A stretch of DNA of 22,880 bases from Gallionellaceae bacterium UBA5126 (GTDB taxonomy: Bacteria > Pseudomonadota > Gammaproteobacteria > Burkholderiales > Gallionellaceae). Of the stretch, positions 1-7,278 are shown piece by piece. The DNA lies in contig DHYQ01000103.1 in assembly GCA_002414205.1 (NCBI GenBank), positions 1-22,880 on the forward strand, read 5' to 3'. Made by a program: the position numbers and the translations under genes. The notes under the pieces were generated by a model, which searched no databases, had not been told where the DNA came from, and worked only from the letters and a program-made list of their open reading frames with translations. The first letter of the stretch is position 1; each line of letters starts with the position of its first letter.

Positions 1-105
1 TTCGCACGTTAGAATCAAATCAGGCCGCACTCGTCGCTTGACGACAAAACGCCGGATGAGTTCTACTTCGACACCCCGCCCGCACTGCCCAAAGCAGCAT
101 AGGCA
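1..105 (+). pseudogene. IS3-family transposase (OrfB), C-terminal remnant with in-frame stop
   Basis: Reading frame 1 from the left edge gives a short peptide containing NQIRPHSSLDDKTPDEFYF, ending at a TAG at 103-105. This is the C-terminal signature of IS3-family OrfB integrases (the RPHSSLxxxTPxE block after the catalytic DDE core). A TAG at 10-12 stands where family members have the Tyr of YNQ, so even this visible end is broken. The catalytic core would lie left of the window and cannot be judged. A single T/C-to-G change at position 12 would explain the stop. Family assignment is by recognition of the C-terminal motif only. Confidence 0.75.
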
Positions 106-170
106 TTAACCGCAAGGCTTCCACTTAAGAAATGGGAAATACTGTCCAACTGAGCGGAGCCACCTCTCAG
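106..170 (+). mobile_element. Probable right end of the IS3-family element
   Basis: Directly after the transposase stop comes a short non-coding stretch containing CTTCCACTTAAGAA and, near 155-168, GGAGCCACCTCTCA. This layout (30-65 nt after orfB, ending in a GGxxCCACCT-type terminal sequence) is typical of the right terminal repeat of IS3 elements. The exact tip, near 165-170, is inferred. The left terminal repeat is outside the window, so no repeat pair or target duplication can be shown. Confidence 0.45.
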
Positions 171-188
171 TGCCTCGCCGTCGCCACC

Positions 189-639
189 GTCACCGACCGC
201 GATGCCATTCGCAACAGCCTTTTCCTGCCACCCGAAGCGAGCGATGCTTGAGATTGCGCCACCTGCTGGACGTATTTTGAGGAACACCAAGGATCGTTTT
301 CCAAGCGAAAAAATTTAACGGACTCGGATATTCATCGGCAGAACATTTTGAACAACCCGTATGCGCTGGAGAAAATCCAGGCGCATTTTGCGTTTCAAGG
401 CCATCCGTATGAGGGGGAGGTGGTGTTTACCAAGGCAGATTGGGTGGTTTGAGGTGGATGAGCGGACGATAGAGCGCTACCTTGCCCAGCACGGGGAGGA
501 ATTGGGGAAAAACGGTTATCAGGTGCTCAGGGGAAAGTCCTTAAAAAACTTCAGGTTAGCGGATGTCTCCGGCATGAATGTCGGAGACAAGGCGGCAAGT
601 TTGGGGATTTTCACTTTTCGGGCTTTGTTGAACAATTAA
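189..639 (+). pseudogene. Frameshifted remnant of an unrecognised (possibly DNA-binding or toxin-antitoxin-linked) protein
   Basis: Two overlapping frames join into one plausible protein. Frame 3 reads through TDRDAIRNSLFLPPEAS, hits a TGA at 249-251, and resumes through NNPYALEKIQAHFAFQGHPY and VVFTKADWVV to a TGA at 450. A one-base shift near 448 then gives FEVDERTIERYLAQHGEEL, NGYQVLRGKSLKNF and SLGIFTFRALLNN, ending at 637-639. I recall a similar ERTIERYL...GYxxLxGxxLK...LGIFxFRxxLN pattern in uncharacterised DNA-binding-like bacterial proteins, but cannot name the family. One stop, one frameshift and the early end after RALLNN show that it is dead. It lies directly against the IS3 end, so the insertion may have removed its start. 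Confidence 0.55.
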
Positions 640-654
640 AGCGTTACGCAGTTC

Positions 655-696
655 GCCTTTCGACAAGCTCAGGGCGAGCGGATTCAAGCAGTGTTT
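655..696 (+). repeat. 42-nt inverted repeat, left arm (dispersed TTCGACAAGCTC family)
   Basis: The segment contains TTCGACAAGCTCAGGGCGAG and pairs with 1222-1263 on the opposite strand, with 38 of 42 positions identical by eye. The two arms bracket ybgC and its promoter. The core TTCGACAAGCTCAGGGCGAACGG is, to my knowledge, a common dispersed intergenic repeat in beta- and gammaproteobacteria. A third partial copy lies at 1303-1327. Confidence 0.8.
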
Positions 697-723
697 CCTT
701 GGGTTGGGTGTGCTGCGATATGG

Positions 724-752
724 TTTGCACTCTGCCCGTCGCGGGTTACAAT
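724..752 (+). promoter_or_regulatory. Putative sigma70 promoter of ybgC
   Basis: A -35-like TTTGCA (724-729) is separated by 17 bp from a -10 TACAAT (747-752). Transcription would start about 20 nt before the ybgC start codon. A ribosome-binding site AGGAG (768-772) follows. This implies that ybgC is transcribed on its own here and not only with tol genes. Confidence 0.5.
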
Positions 753-779
753 CCGCCCCCTTTTTTCAGGAGTGTGGTG

Positions 780-1187
780 ATGAGCACAGGCACGGTGTTT
801 TCCTGGCCGATTCGGGTTTATTTTCAGGATACGGATGCGGGCGGGGTGGTGTATCACGCCAGTTATGTGAATTTCATGGAGCGGGCGCGCACGGAGTGGC
901 TGCGTTCCTGCGGCTATAGCAATGCCGGGTTGATGCAGGCGTTTGGTATGCTGTTTGTGGTGCGCTCGATTACCCTGGAGTATCTGAAACCGGCGCTGCT
1001 GGACGATATGCTGACTGCGACGGCCAGCTTGCAGGAGTTGGGCCGTAGCCGGTTGTTGTTGCGCCAAACGATTGTGCGCGACGGGGTGGTGTTGACCAGC
1101 GGCGTGGTGGAGTTGGTGTGTGTGGAGAAGGAAAGTTTCCGCCCCATGCGCATCCCGGAGGTGTTGCGGGGGCAGTGGGTGGGGTAA
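780..1187 (+). CDS. ybgC: YbgC-type acyl-CoA thioesterase (hot-dog fold), Tol-Pal associated
   Basis: The 135-residue product is a single hot-dog domain. The family signature YFQDTDAGGVVYHASYVNF (residues 14-32) and ERAR are present, with the catalytic Asp at residue 19 and the conserved His at 26. YbgC hydrolyses acyl-CoA or acyl-ACP thioesters in the cytoplasm and is linked to phospholipid metabolism at the inner membrane; it is normally the first gene of the tol-pal operon. The ATG at 780 is chosen because it has AGGAG seven bases upstream and matches the family's N-terminus; an in-frame ATG at 699 would add 27 unrelated residues. Here the gene is separated from tolQ by about 6 kb of opposite-strand genes and is flanked by inverted repeats. 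Confidence 0.93.
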   Translation: MSTGTVFSWPIRVYFQDTDAGGVVYHASYVNFMERARTEWLRSCGYSNAGLMQAFGMLFVVRSITLEYLKPALLDDMLTATASLQELGRSRLLLRQTIVRDGVVLTSGVVELVCVEKESFRPMRIPEVLRGQWVG

Positions 1188-1221
1188 TCAACGCCCAACC
1201 TAGCCCCTCCTCTTCTTGGGC

Positions 1222-1263
1222 AAACACTGATTTAATCCGTTCGCCCTGAGCTTGTCGAAGGGC
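1222..1263 (-). repeat. 42-nt inverted repeat, right arm
   Basis: This is the reverse complement of 655-696 with four mismatches, including the core CCGTTCGCCCTGAGCTTGTC. It starts 34 nt after the ybgC stop codon. With the left arm it could form a long-range stem around ybgC. Confidence 0.8.
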
Positions 1264-1302
1264 TATCTGGGTAATGCTTTGATTGATGACTTCCCCATTC
1301 AT

Positions 1303-1327
1303 GGTTCGACAAGCTCACCACGAACGG
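1303..1327 (+). repeat. Third, shorter copy of the TTCGACAAGCTC repeat
   Basis: GGTTCGACAAGCTCACCACG and the following AACGG form a variant copy, inverted with respect to 1237-1262 and 40 nt away from it. The pair could fold into a hairpin in the intergenic region between the convergent ybgC and dehydrogenase genes. The rest of 1188-1436 shows no plausible gene. Confidence 0.65.
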
Positions 1328-1341
1328 AGGTGTCAATCAGT

Positions 1342-1420
1342 CGGGTAGGGTGGATAAGCGTGAGCGCATCCACCAAAGGCCAGAAAATGGCGGATGCGCT
1401 GCGCTTATCCGCCCTACGGG
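1342..1420. repeat. Long imperfect palindrome (about 29-nt arms), dispersed-repeat type
   Basis: The left arm at about 1345-1374 (GTAGGGTGGATAAGCG then GCGCATCCACC) pairs with the right arm at about 1389-1417 (GGCGGATGCGCTGCGCTTAT then CCGCCCTAC), with a few mismatches and one indel. The loop is about 14 nt. The GTAGGGTGGATAAGCGCAGCGCATCCACC motif is a familiar dispersed intergenic repeat in proteobacteria. It sits just past the 3' end of the minus-strand dehydrogenase gene and could act as a bidirectional transcription barrier; that role is inference. Confidence 0.75.
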
Positions 1421-1436
1421 TTGCGTTTATTGGGGT

Positions 1437-2837
1437 TTAGATGACCTTGCCGGGGTTCATGCGGTTGGCCGGATCCAGCGTGGCCTTGATGCTGCGCATG
1501 AGTTGCAATTCCAGCGGGGATTTGTGTTCGGTCAGGGTACTGCGCTTGAGTTGGCCGATGCCGTGTTCGGCGCTGATGCTGCCGTCGAGTTGGCGCACGA
1601 TGTCGTACACGAGGTCGTTGACGGCACCTTCCTGTTCGGCGATGAAGCGTGGGTTGGCTGCACTATCCGGCAGCGAGACGTTGTAGTGGATGTTGCCGTC
1701 GCCCAGGTGGCCGAAGGCGACGATGCGCACGTCGGGATAGGCGGCGCGCAGGGCGGCGTTGGCCTGGGCGATGAAGCTGGCGACGCGGCTGATGGGCACG
1801 GCGATGTCGTGTTTGATGCTAATCCCTTCGCGCTTTTGCGCTTCAGCGATGTTTTTGCGCAGCACCCACCAGTTTTCGGCGTCGTCGGTGGTGGTGGCGA
1901 AGCGCAGCACGTCTGGGCCGAAGTTGCCCAGCGCGGTTTGCAGGGTTTGCACCAGCACCGGGTTGTGACCGTCGGCCAGTTTAATCAGCAGGTAGTGCTC
2001 GTAGCGTTGGGCGAACGGCTCGCGGGTGTCGGGGATGTGCTTGAACACCAAGTCCAGACAGGGGCGGGTAATCAGCTCGTAGCCGCTCAGGGTGGTGCCG
2101 CATTGGTTGCGGATGTGGCCCAGCAGGCGCACAGCGGCGTCGATGTCGCGCACTGCCACGCAGGCCGTGGCCACGCTTTTTGGCAGCGGAAACAGCTTCA
2201 GCACGGCGGCAGTGATAATGCCCAGCGTGCCTTCCGCGCCGATAAACAACTGTTTCAAGTCATAGCCAGTGTTGTCCTTGCGCAGCCCGCGCAGGCCATG
2301 CCAGATTTGCCCGTCCGGCAGCACCACTTCCAGCCCCAGCACCAAATCGCGCATGTTGCCGTAGCGCAGCACACCAATGCCACCGGCGTTGGTGGAAAGG
2401 TTGCCGCCGATTTCGCATTGCGGCGCAATGGCGGTCAGGCCGAGTGGAAACAGCCGGTCGTGGCGGGTGGCTTCGGCATACACACTGGCCAGCGTGCAAC
2501 CGGCGTCCACGGTCAGGGTGTCGTTGGCGACATCCACGGCGCGAATGCGCTTCAGGCGCGATAGGTTGACCAGCACGCTGGGGCGAGCGTCAACTAGCGG
2601 GATGCCCGCGCCGCATAGGCTGGTGTTGCCACCCTGCGGCACAATGGCCACGTCGTAATCGGCGCAAGCGCGTACCACGGCGGCGACTTGTTCGGTATCG
2701 GCAGGCAGCACCACCGCCAGCGCAGCGGCTTGATAACGGCCACGCCAGTCGCGGCAATAGGGGGCGGTGGCGTGGTCGGTAAGGACGTGTTCTGTGCCAA
2801 GCAATGATTGCAAGGTCGTCAGCAGGGGGTGGGTCAT
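1437..2837 (-). CDS. FAD-linked 2-hydroxyacid dehydrogenase (GlcD / D-2-hydroxyglutarate dehydrogenase type)
   Basis: The 466-residue protein has an N-terminal FAD-binding PCMH domain (about 36-215; PQGGNTSLCGAGIP at 67-80) and a C-terminal FAD-oxidase domain with the metal/substrate motifs HLGDGNIH (377-384) and EHGIG (424-428), ending in NPGK. The family oxidises D-2-hydroxyacids (D-lactate, glycolate, D-2-hydroxyglutarate), passing electrons to quinone or a partner flavoprotein. The exact substrate cannot be read from sequence. No GlcE/GlcF partners are next to it, which favours a stand-alone D-lactate or D-2-hydroxyglutarate enzyme. The start at 2837 gives the family's usual N-terminus; an upstream ATG would overlap the preceding gene. 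No good ribosome-binding site is visible. It lies 46 nt downstream of the EAL regulator, with a small GC-rich stem (CCCACC/GGTGGG) in the gap. Confidence 0.85.
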   Translation of the reverse strand: MTHPLLTTLQSLLGTEHVLTDHATAPYCRDWRGRYQAAALAVVLPADTEQVAAVVRACADYDVAIVPQGGNTSLCGAGIPLVDARPSVLVNLSRLKRIRAVDVANDTLTVDAGCTLASVYAEATRHDRLFPLGLTAIAPQCEIGGNLSTNAGGIGVLRYGNMRDLVLGLEVVLPDGQIWHGLRGLRKDNTGYDLKQLFIGAEGTLGIITAAVLKLFPLPKSVATACVAVRDIDAAVRLLGHIRNQCGTTLSGYELITRPCLDLVFKHIPDTREPFAQRYEHYLLIKLADGHNPVLVQTLQTALGNFGPDVLRFATTTDDAENWWVLRKNIAEAQKREGISIKHDIAVPISRVASFIAQANAALRAAYPDVRIVAFGHLGDGNIHYNVSLPDSAANPRFIAEQEGAVNDLVYDIVRQLDGSISAEHGIGQLKRSTLTEHKSPLELQLMRSIKATLDPANRMNPGKVI

Positions 2838-2883
2838 GATCGTTGGCAAGTGAGCAACCCACCGTGGTGGTGGGGTGGCGGAG

Positions 2884-4098
2884 TTAGTGAACGGCGCAGA
2901 ATTCCAGCAGGGCAGTGAGCTCCATGGGACGCGCAAGGTAGTAGCCTTGGGCGTAGTCGCAACCCAGGGATTGCAACAGTTCGCAGTCGCTTTCTGTTTC
3001 GACCCCTTCGCCGACGCACTTGGCGTTCAGTTTGTGCGCCATTTCGATACAGGATTCCACCAAGATACGTTGCGCATGGTTCTCGCTCATGCCCTGAATG
3101 AAGCTGGCGTCGATTTTCAGTTCGGTAAAAGCCATGCGGGTCAGTTGCTGCATGCTGGAAGCGCCGGTACCGTAATCGTCGATGGACAACCCAAAACCGC
3201 GCATGCGCAGCCGGGCCAGATTTTCCAGCGCGGCTGCTGAATCGGTATGCGTCACGCTTTCGGTGATTTCCAGAATGATGTTACGCGGCTCTACCCCCGC
3301 GCTGTGCATGGTTTCGGTGATGCGATCCGCCAAGGTCGGATCATTCAGGCTGCTCAAGGACAAGTTAACCGACAACACGATGTTGTGCCCCAGCTCGTGT
3401 AGCAGGTGACTGGCCATGGCCGCTTCTTGCAACATGAAAAAGGTCAGGGTGTCCATTTGTTCCGAGGACTCCAGCACATGGATGAAGTCACGCGGCTCCA
3501 GCATGCCATGGCGCGGGTGACGCCAGCGAGCCAAGGCTTCTGCGCCCACCACATGTTGCTTGTGCAAATCCAGTTTGGGTTGGAAAAACGGCTCGAATTG
3601 CTGGCTTTCCACCCCGGCCAGGATTTCTTCCAGTGTGCATGGGTGCAACTCACAGATGGGATGCTCGTTCAGATGTTGAAAGTGACGTGCCAGCAAGCTG
3701 CCCAGTTTGTTTTGGGAAATGGGTTTTTCCACTGCACCCAGTAAGCGCAGGCCGTAAGCGCGCGCCATTTTTTCCACGGAATTGATCAGGGCCGTATCCA
3801 GACCGCTCATGATGATGATGGACAGGGGTTGGGGATGACTGTTGGCCAGATGGCGTAAAAACTCCATACCGTCCATGCCGGGCATGTCCAGGTCGCATAA
3901 CACCACATCAATGACCCCCGGGGGGGCGTCTTGCAGAATATCCAGTGCCCGCTGCCCATCATTGGCTTGCAGCACGTCCTTAACCCCCAGTGCGTTCAGC
4001 ATTTTTTGTACGGCAGTGCGTAAAAAATGGTGGTCATCCACCACCAGTACACGCAGTGCGCTATTTTGCGCTGGGTCGAAATTGCTCACAGTGTCCAT
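2884..4098 (-). CDS. Response regulator with EAL domain (c-di-GMP phosphodiesterase)
   Basis: The 404-residue protein has a REC domain at about 15-135 with VVDD (19-22), phospho-acceptor Asp69 in LCDLDMPGMDG and Lys125 in the EKP motif. An EAL domain follows at about 155-400. The EAL signature is intact (AEALARWRHP, Glu187), as are SVNLS, LEITES, IDDYGTG (Asp307, Asp308), LKID, GEGVET and YAQGYYLARP. All metal and catalytic positions I can identify are kept, so it should hydrolyse c-di-GMP to pGpG in the cytoplasm. There is no GGDEF domain. The ATG at 4098 is preceded by AGGGAGA; an upstream ATG at 4155 would overlap the kinase. The hybrid kinase 53 nt upstream is the likely phosphodonor, through its Hpt domain. 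Confidence 0.92.
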   Translation of the reverse strand: MDTVSNFDPAQNSALRVLVVDDHHFLRTAVQKMLNALGVKDVLQANDGQRALDILQDAPPGVIDVVLCDLDMPGMDGMEFLRHLANSHPQPLSIIIMSGLDTALINSVEKMARAYGLRLLGAVEKPISQNKLGSLLARHFQHLNEHPICELHPCTLEEILAGVESQQFEPFFQPKLDLHKQHVVGAEALARWRHPRHGMLEPRDFIHVLESSEQMDTLTFFMLQEAAMASHLLHELGHNIVLSVNLSLSSLNDPTLADRITETMHSAGVEPRNIILEITESVTHTDSAAALENLARLRMRGFGLSIDDYGTGASSMQQLTRMAFTELKIDASFIQGMSENHAQRILVESCIEMAHKLNAKCVGEGVETESDCELLQSLGCDYAQGYYLARPMELTALLEFCAVH

Positions 4099-4151
4099 CG
4101 GAATCTCCCTGGTTCGTTCAGTGTGTTTATTGTGCCATAGTTGGCGGCGAT

Positions 4152-7070
4152 TCAATGACTGCCGCAGTGGTTGTGGATGGCGTGCTCCAGTGCGCGCATG
4201 ATCCGTTCCAGTGCGGCGCTGGTGGCCGCTGCGTCAATCGCTTGCTGCTGACTGGCTTTGCTTTCCAGGTCCGCGCATAACTGGCTCAATGCCCGTGCAC
4301 CGACCATGCGGCTGGCACCCTTGATGCGGTGGGCCTGGCGGCGAATGGCGCCGCTGTTGCCGGCGTGCAGTGCCGCGTTCAGATCGGCCACATCCAAGCG
4401 ATTTTGTAGCTGGAATTCCTGGAGCAATTCGCGTTGTACCGCCGGGTCGTCGGATAAGTCGCGCAGGGCATGGAAGTCTATTTGGGTGCGTTGGGTCACA
4501 TCCGTCTGCACAGGCAGCCAGCGTTGCAGCATCGCCGATAATTGCGACAAGTCCACCGGCTTGGTGAGCAGGTCGTCCATGCCGGAGGTCAGGCAGTGTT
4601 TGCGTTGTGCGGCGATGGTGTTGGCTGTCCACGCGATGATGGGGGTGCGGGCGCGCTTTTCCTGCGCTTCTTGCAAACGCACGTGTTGGGCCAGTTGATA
4701 GCCATCCATTTCCGGCATGTGGCAGTCAGTGATCAGCAGCGCGTAATGTCCGCTGCGCCATTTGGCGAGGGCGGCTTGCCCATTTTCGGCTGTTTCTGCT
4801 TTCAGGCCCAATTCATGCAATTGGCGTGCCAGGAGTTTACGGTTGATGGGATGGTCATCGACGATCAGCACCGGGGAGATGTTCAGGGCTTTACCTGGCA
4901 GGTGCAGGCTCCCTAGTGGCCGGACGACGCGCAGGTTGGTGGCAGGTACGATGGCGAGTTCGTCGCTGCGTGGCAATTCAATGGTCAAGCTGAATAGACT
5001 GCCTTTGCCGGTTTCACTTTGCACGGAAATTTCCCCTCCCATCAGGTTGGCCAAGCGGTGTGAAATCGCCAGGCCAAGGCCCGTGCCGCCATACAGGCGG
5101 GCAGTTTCATCGCTTTCTTGTCCATAATTCTGAAAAATGCGTTGTTGGGCGTCATTAGCGATCCCGATACCGGAGTCTTGCACCGAAAACCGTAGCGTGT
5201 CGGTGACGGCGTTGGATTGCAGGCACTCAACCTGCAAGGTGATGTGTCCTTCAGGCGTGAACTTTATCGCATTGCTGACGAAATTGTTCAGGATTTGTGT
5301 CAAACGGAAAGGATCGGCCCAGTAGTCATGGCTGAGGCGTTGCACCGTGTTTTGGTGAAAAGCGAGATGTTTGCTGGTGGCCAGTGGCAGGTAGGTGTTG
5401 TATACCTGTTGTAGCAGTTGACTGATTTTGACCGCTTGTTGGGCGATGTGCAGGCGATCGGCTTCAATTTTTGACCAATCCAGAATGTCATTCAGGATGC
5501 GCAACAGATTTTCGCCGGATTCGCGCGCGGCATGCAGGGTGTCGCATTGCTCACTGTCCAGCGGCGTGAGTGCGAGCAATTCCAGCATCCCCAGCATGCC
5601 GCCCAGTGGGGTGCGGATTTCATGGCTCATGGTAGCCAGAAAGGCATCCTTGGCGCGGCTGGCTTGTTCGGCGCGCTCCTTGGCTTGTTGCAACAACAGC
5701 TCGTTTTGCTTGCGTCGGGTAATGTTGCGCACCGTACCGGTGTAATGCGGCTGCTGGCCAATCATCATTTCGCTGACGGCCAGCTCGACCGGGAAGGTGC
5801 TGCCATCCTTGCGTCGCCCCATGACTTCCCGTCCTTTGCCGATGACCTGTGGCACATGGCTGGAACGGTAGTTGCGCAGGTAGCCATCATGGGCCTCGCG
5901 GTAAGGGCTAGGCATCAGCATCTTGACGTTTTGTCCGATCATTTCGGTGGCGTGGTAGCCAAAAATCCGCTCAGCGGCAGGATTGACGGTCTCGATAATG
6001 CCGAATTCATCAATGGTCAGAATGCCATCCATGACGGTGTCCAGAATACTTTCAATCCGGTTGCTACTATCGCGCAGTTGCATGGCCGCCAGGCGTTGAT
6101 CCACTTCCAGTTTGCGCAGCCAGACCCAGAGTAAATGCCCCAGCAAAATGACAAACACACCACCAATGAGCAGGGCGAATTTGCGCAGCTCCAGAATGGA
6201 GGTCAGGGCTTCATCGCGGTCCATTTTGACCACGATGCCCCAATCGGTGCCCGCGACCGGCTGCACGTGCGCCAGCACGGCTTGTCCCCGGTAGTCCAGC
6301 CCTTCGGTGCTGATGTTTTGCCCTTGGGCAGCGAGGCTTTCCACCCAGGCGGTTGTCGTTGGCTGATGTGCCAGCGGCAATTGCCATTTTAGGGTGCTGT
6401 CCGGGTGATGACGCAACTCATTTAAAAACAATATCTTACCTTGATGCAGGGTCACCAATTCGGTTTCGGCACTATTGCTGATGACCGGCCAGATTTGCAG
6501 TTGGCTATATAGCGGGGAGAGATCGCTGCGCAGTAAGAGTACCCCGTAGTCATGGGGGGTTTTGATCGGCACAATAAAATCCAGTACCGGTAAACCAGGA
6601 TGTTGTGGATCACCGAAATAGATGGGTGACAGGATGAATTTGCCTTGAGCGAGCGCTTGCTGCACCAAGGCCTGCGTTGCGGTGGAAAAGTGTGCCTGCC
6701 GACCTGCGCGGTAGTATTCCTGACCATCACCATGCAGTATCAGAATCGCGCTGTAGTCATTTTTGGCGGACAGGCTGGACAGAATCGTGCGTAATTTTTC
6801 CGGTAGCCGTGCGCCGCGTTGCTGCGGCTGCTCGATGGCGAGCAGTGCCGCCATGGTCTGTGCGTCGTTTTGCCTATCCTTGATGAAACTATTGATTTGT
6901 CCGCTTTTAAACTTGCTGATGATGGCCATGTTATTACGTTCGTCGGACAGACTGACCGCCATCAGGTGGCGAAACAGCAGATGTCCCAGCACCATCAAGG
7001 CGCTGATGATGACAGCAAACGCGGCCAAGCCGAGTAAACGCATGCTTTTAGGGTGAAGTGAAGAGGGCAT
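4152..7070 (-). CDS. Membrane hybrid sensor histidine kinase (Cache-like, FixL-like PAS, HisKA, HATPase, REC, Hpt)
   Basis: The 972-residue protein has a first membrane segment at 12-35, a periplasmic Cache-like sensor at about 40-295, and a second membrane segment at 298-318. A PAS domain (about 335-455) follows, then HisKA (H483 in MSHEIRTP), HATPase (NNFVSNAIKF around N600; DSGIGI 632-637; GGTGLGLAIS), REC (D782 in TDCHMPEMDG; Lys837 in TKP) and Hpt (H914 in HRIKG). All phosphorelay residues are intact. The PAS sequence resembles the haem-binding PAS of FixL: His394 in AHDGYL and Arg414 in GKGREVMG sit where FixL has its haem-ligand His and oxygen-sensing Arg. Haem binding is a hypothesis, because many non-haem PAS domains keep this motif. 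The start is uncertain (7070 or 7043), with no strong ribosome-binding site. It is the first gene of a cassette with the EAL regulator. Confidence 0.92.
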   Translation of the reverse strand: MPSSLHPKSMRLLGLAAFAVIISALMVLGHLLFRHLMAVSLSDERNNMAIISKFKSGQINSFIKDRQNDAQTMAALLAIEQPQQRGARLPEKLRTILSSLSAKNDYSAILILHGDGQEYYRAGRQAHFSTATQALVQQALAQGKFILSPIYFGDPQHPGLPVLDFIVPIKTPHDYGVLLLRSDLSPLYSQLQIWPVISNSAETELVTLHQGKILFLNELRHHPDSTLKWQLPLAHQPTTTAWVESLAAQGQNISTEGLDYRGQAVLAHVQPVAGTDWGIVVKMDRDEALTSILELRKFALLIGGVFVILLGHLLWVWLRKLEVDQRLAAMQLRDSSNRIESILDTVMDGILTIDEFGIIETVNPAAERIFGYHATEMIGQNVKMLMPSPYREAHDGYLRNYRSSHVPQVIGKGREVMGRRKDGSTFPVELAVSEMMIGQQPHYTGTVRNITRRKQNELLLQQAKERAEQASRAKDAFLATMSHEIRTPLGGMLGMLELLALTPLDSEQCDTLHAARESGENLLRILNDILDWSKIEADRLHIAQQAVKISQLLQQVYNTYLPLATSKHLAFHQNTVQRLSHDYWADPFRLTQILNNFVSNAIKFTPEGHITLQVECLQSNAVTDTLRFSVQDSGIGIANDAQQRIFQNYGQESDETARLYGGTGLGLAISHRLANLMGGEISVQSETGKGSLFSLTIELPRSDELAIVPATNLRVVRPLGSLHLPGKALNISPVLIVDDHPINRKLLARQLHELGLKAETAENGQAALAKWRSGHYALLITDCHMPEMDGYQLAQHVRLQEAQEKRARTPIIAWTANTIAAQRKHCLTSGMDDLLTKPVDLSQLSAMLQRWLPVQTDVTQRTQIDFHALRDLSDDPAVQRELLQEFQLQNRLDVADLNAALHAGNSGAIRRQAHRIKGASRMVGARALSQLCADLESKASQQQAIDAAATSAALERIMRALEHAIHNHCGSH

Positions 7071-7206
7071 GATGTCAGGTCATAAACACAGCGTCGCGCA
7101 GTGTAACCTGAATTGCCAGCGCCAATGTCATGTGTCTGTAAAATCTTGCTTTGACCTTGAATGTACGGGAAAAACAGGGCATTGAGGGGTCAATTCAGGC
7201 TATTTG

Positions 7207-7215
7207 TGCCATAAT
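7207..7215 (+). promoter_or_regulatory. Putative extended -10 promoter element for the tol operon
   Basis: TGCCATAAT (TGn plus CATAAT) lies about 65 nt before the tolQ start, in the 208-nt divergent region between the kinase gene and tolQ. No good -35 hexamer is found at 17 bp; TTGAGG at 7182-7187 is too far upstream. An extended -10 promoter is the best reading. Nothing else in 7071-7278 stands out as a gene or RNA. Confidence 0.35.
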
Positions 7216-7278
7216 CTGCGCCCTCTTATTAAGCTATCGTTAAGTTTCGTCGGTTCTTCCGATCAGGAAAGGTGCTTT

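Noticed and set aside
63..290. A 75-codon minus-strand open frame near the left edge
   Set aside because: It runs antisense to the IS3 transposase end and terminal region and has no family features.
1350..2564. A 404-codon plus-strand open frame opposite the FAD dehydrogenase
   Set aside because: The antisense composition is Val/Gly/His/Gln-rich with no motif, and the minus-strand frame has full family motifs.
2838..2883. GC-rich hairpin (CCCACC/GGTGGG) between the EAL regulator and the dehydrogenase as a terminator
   Set aside because: The stem is only six pairs with no T tract after it, too weak to call termination.
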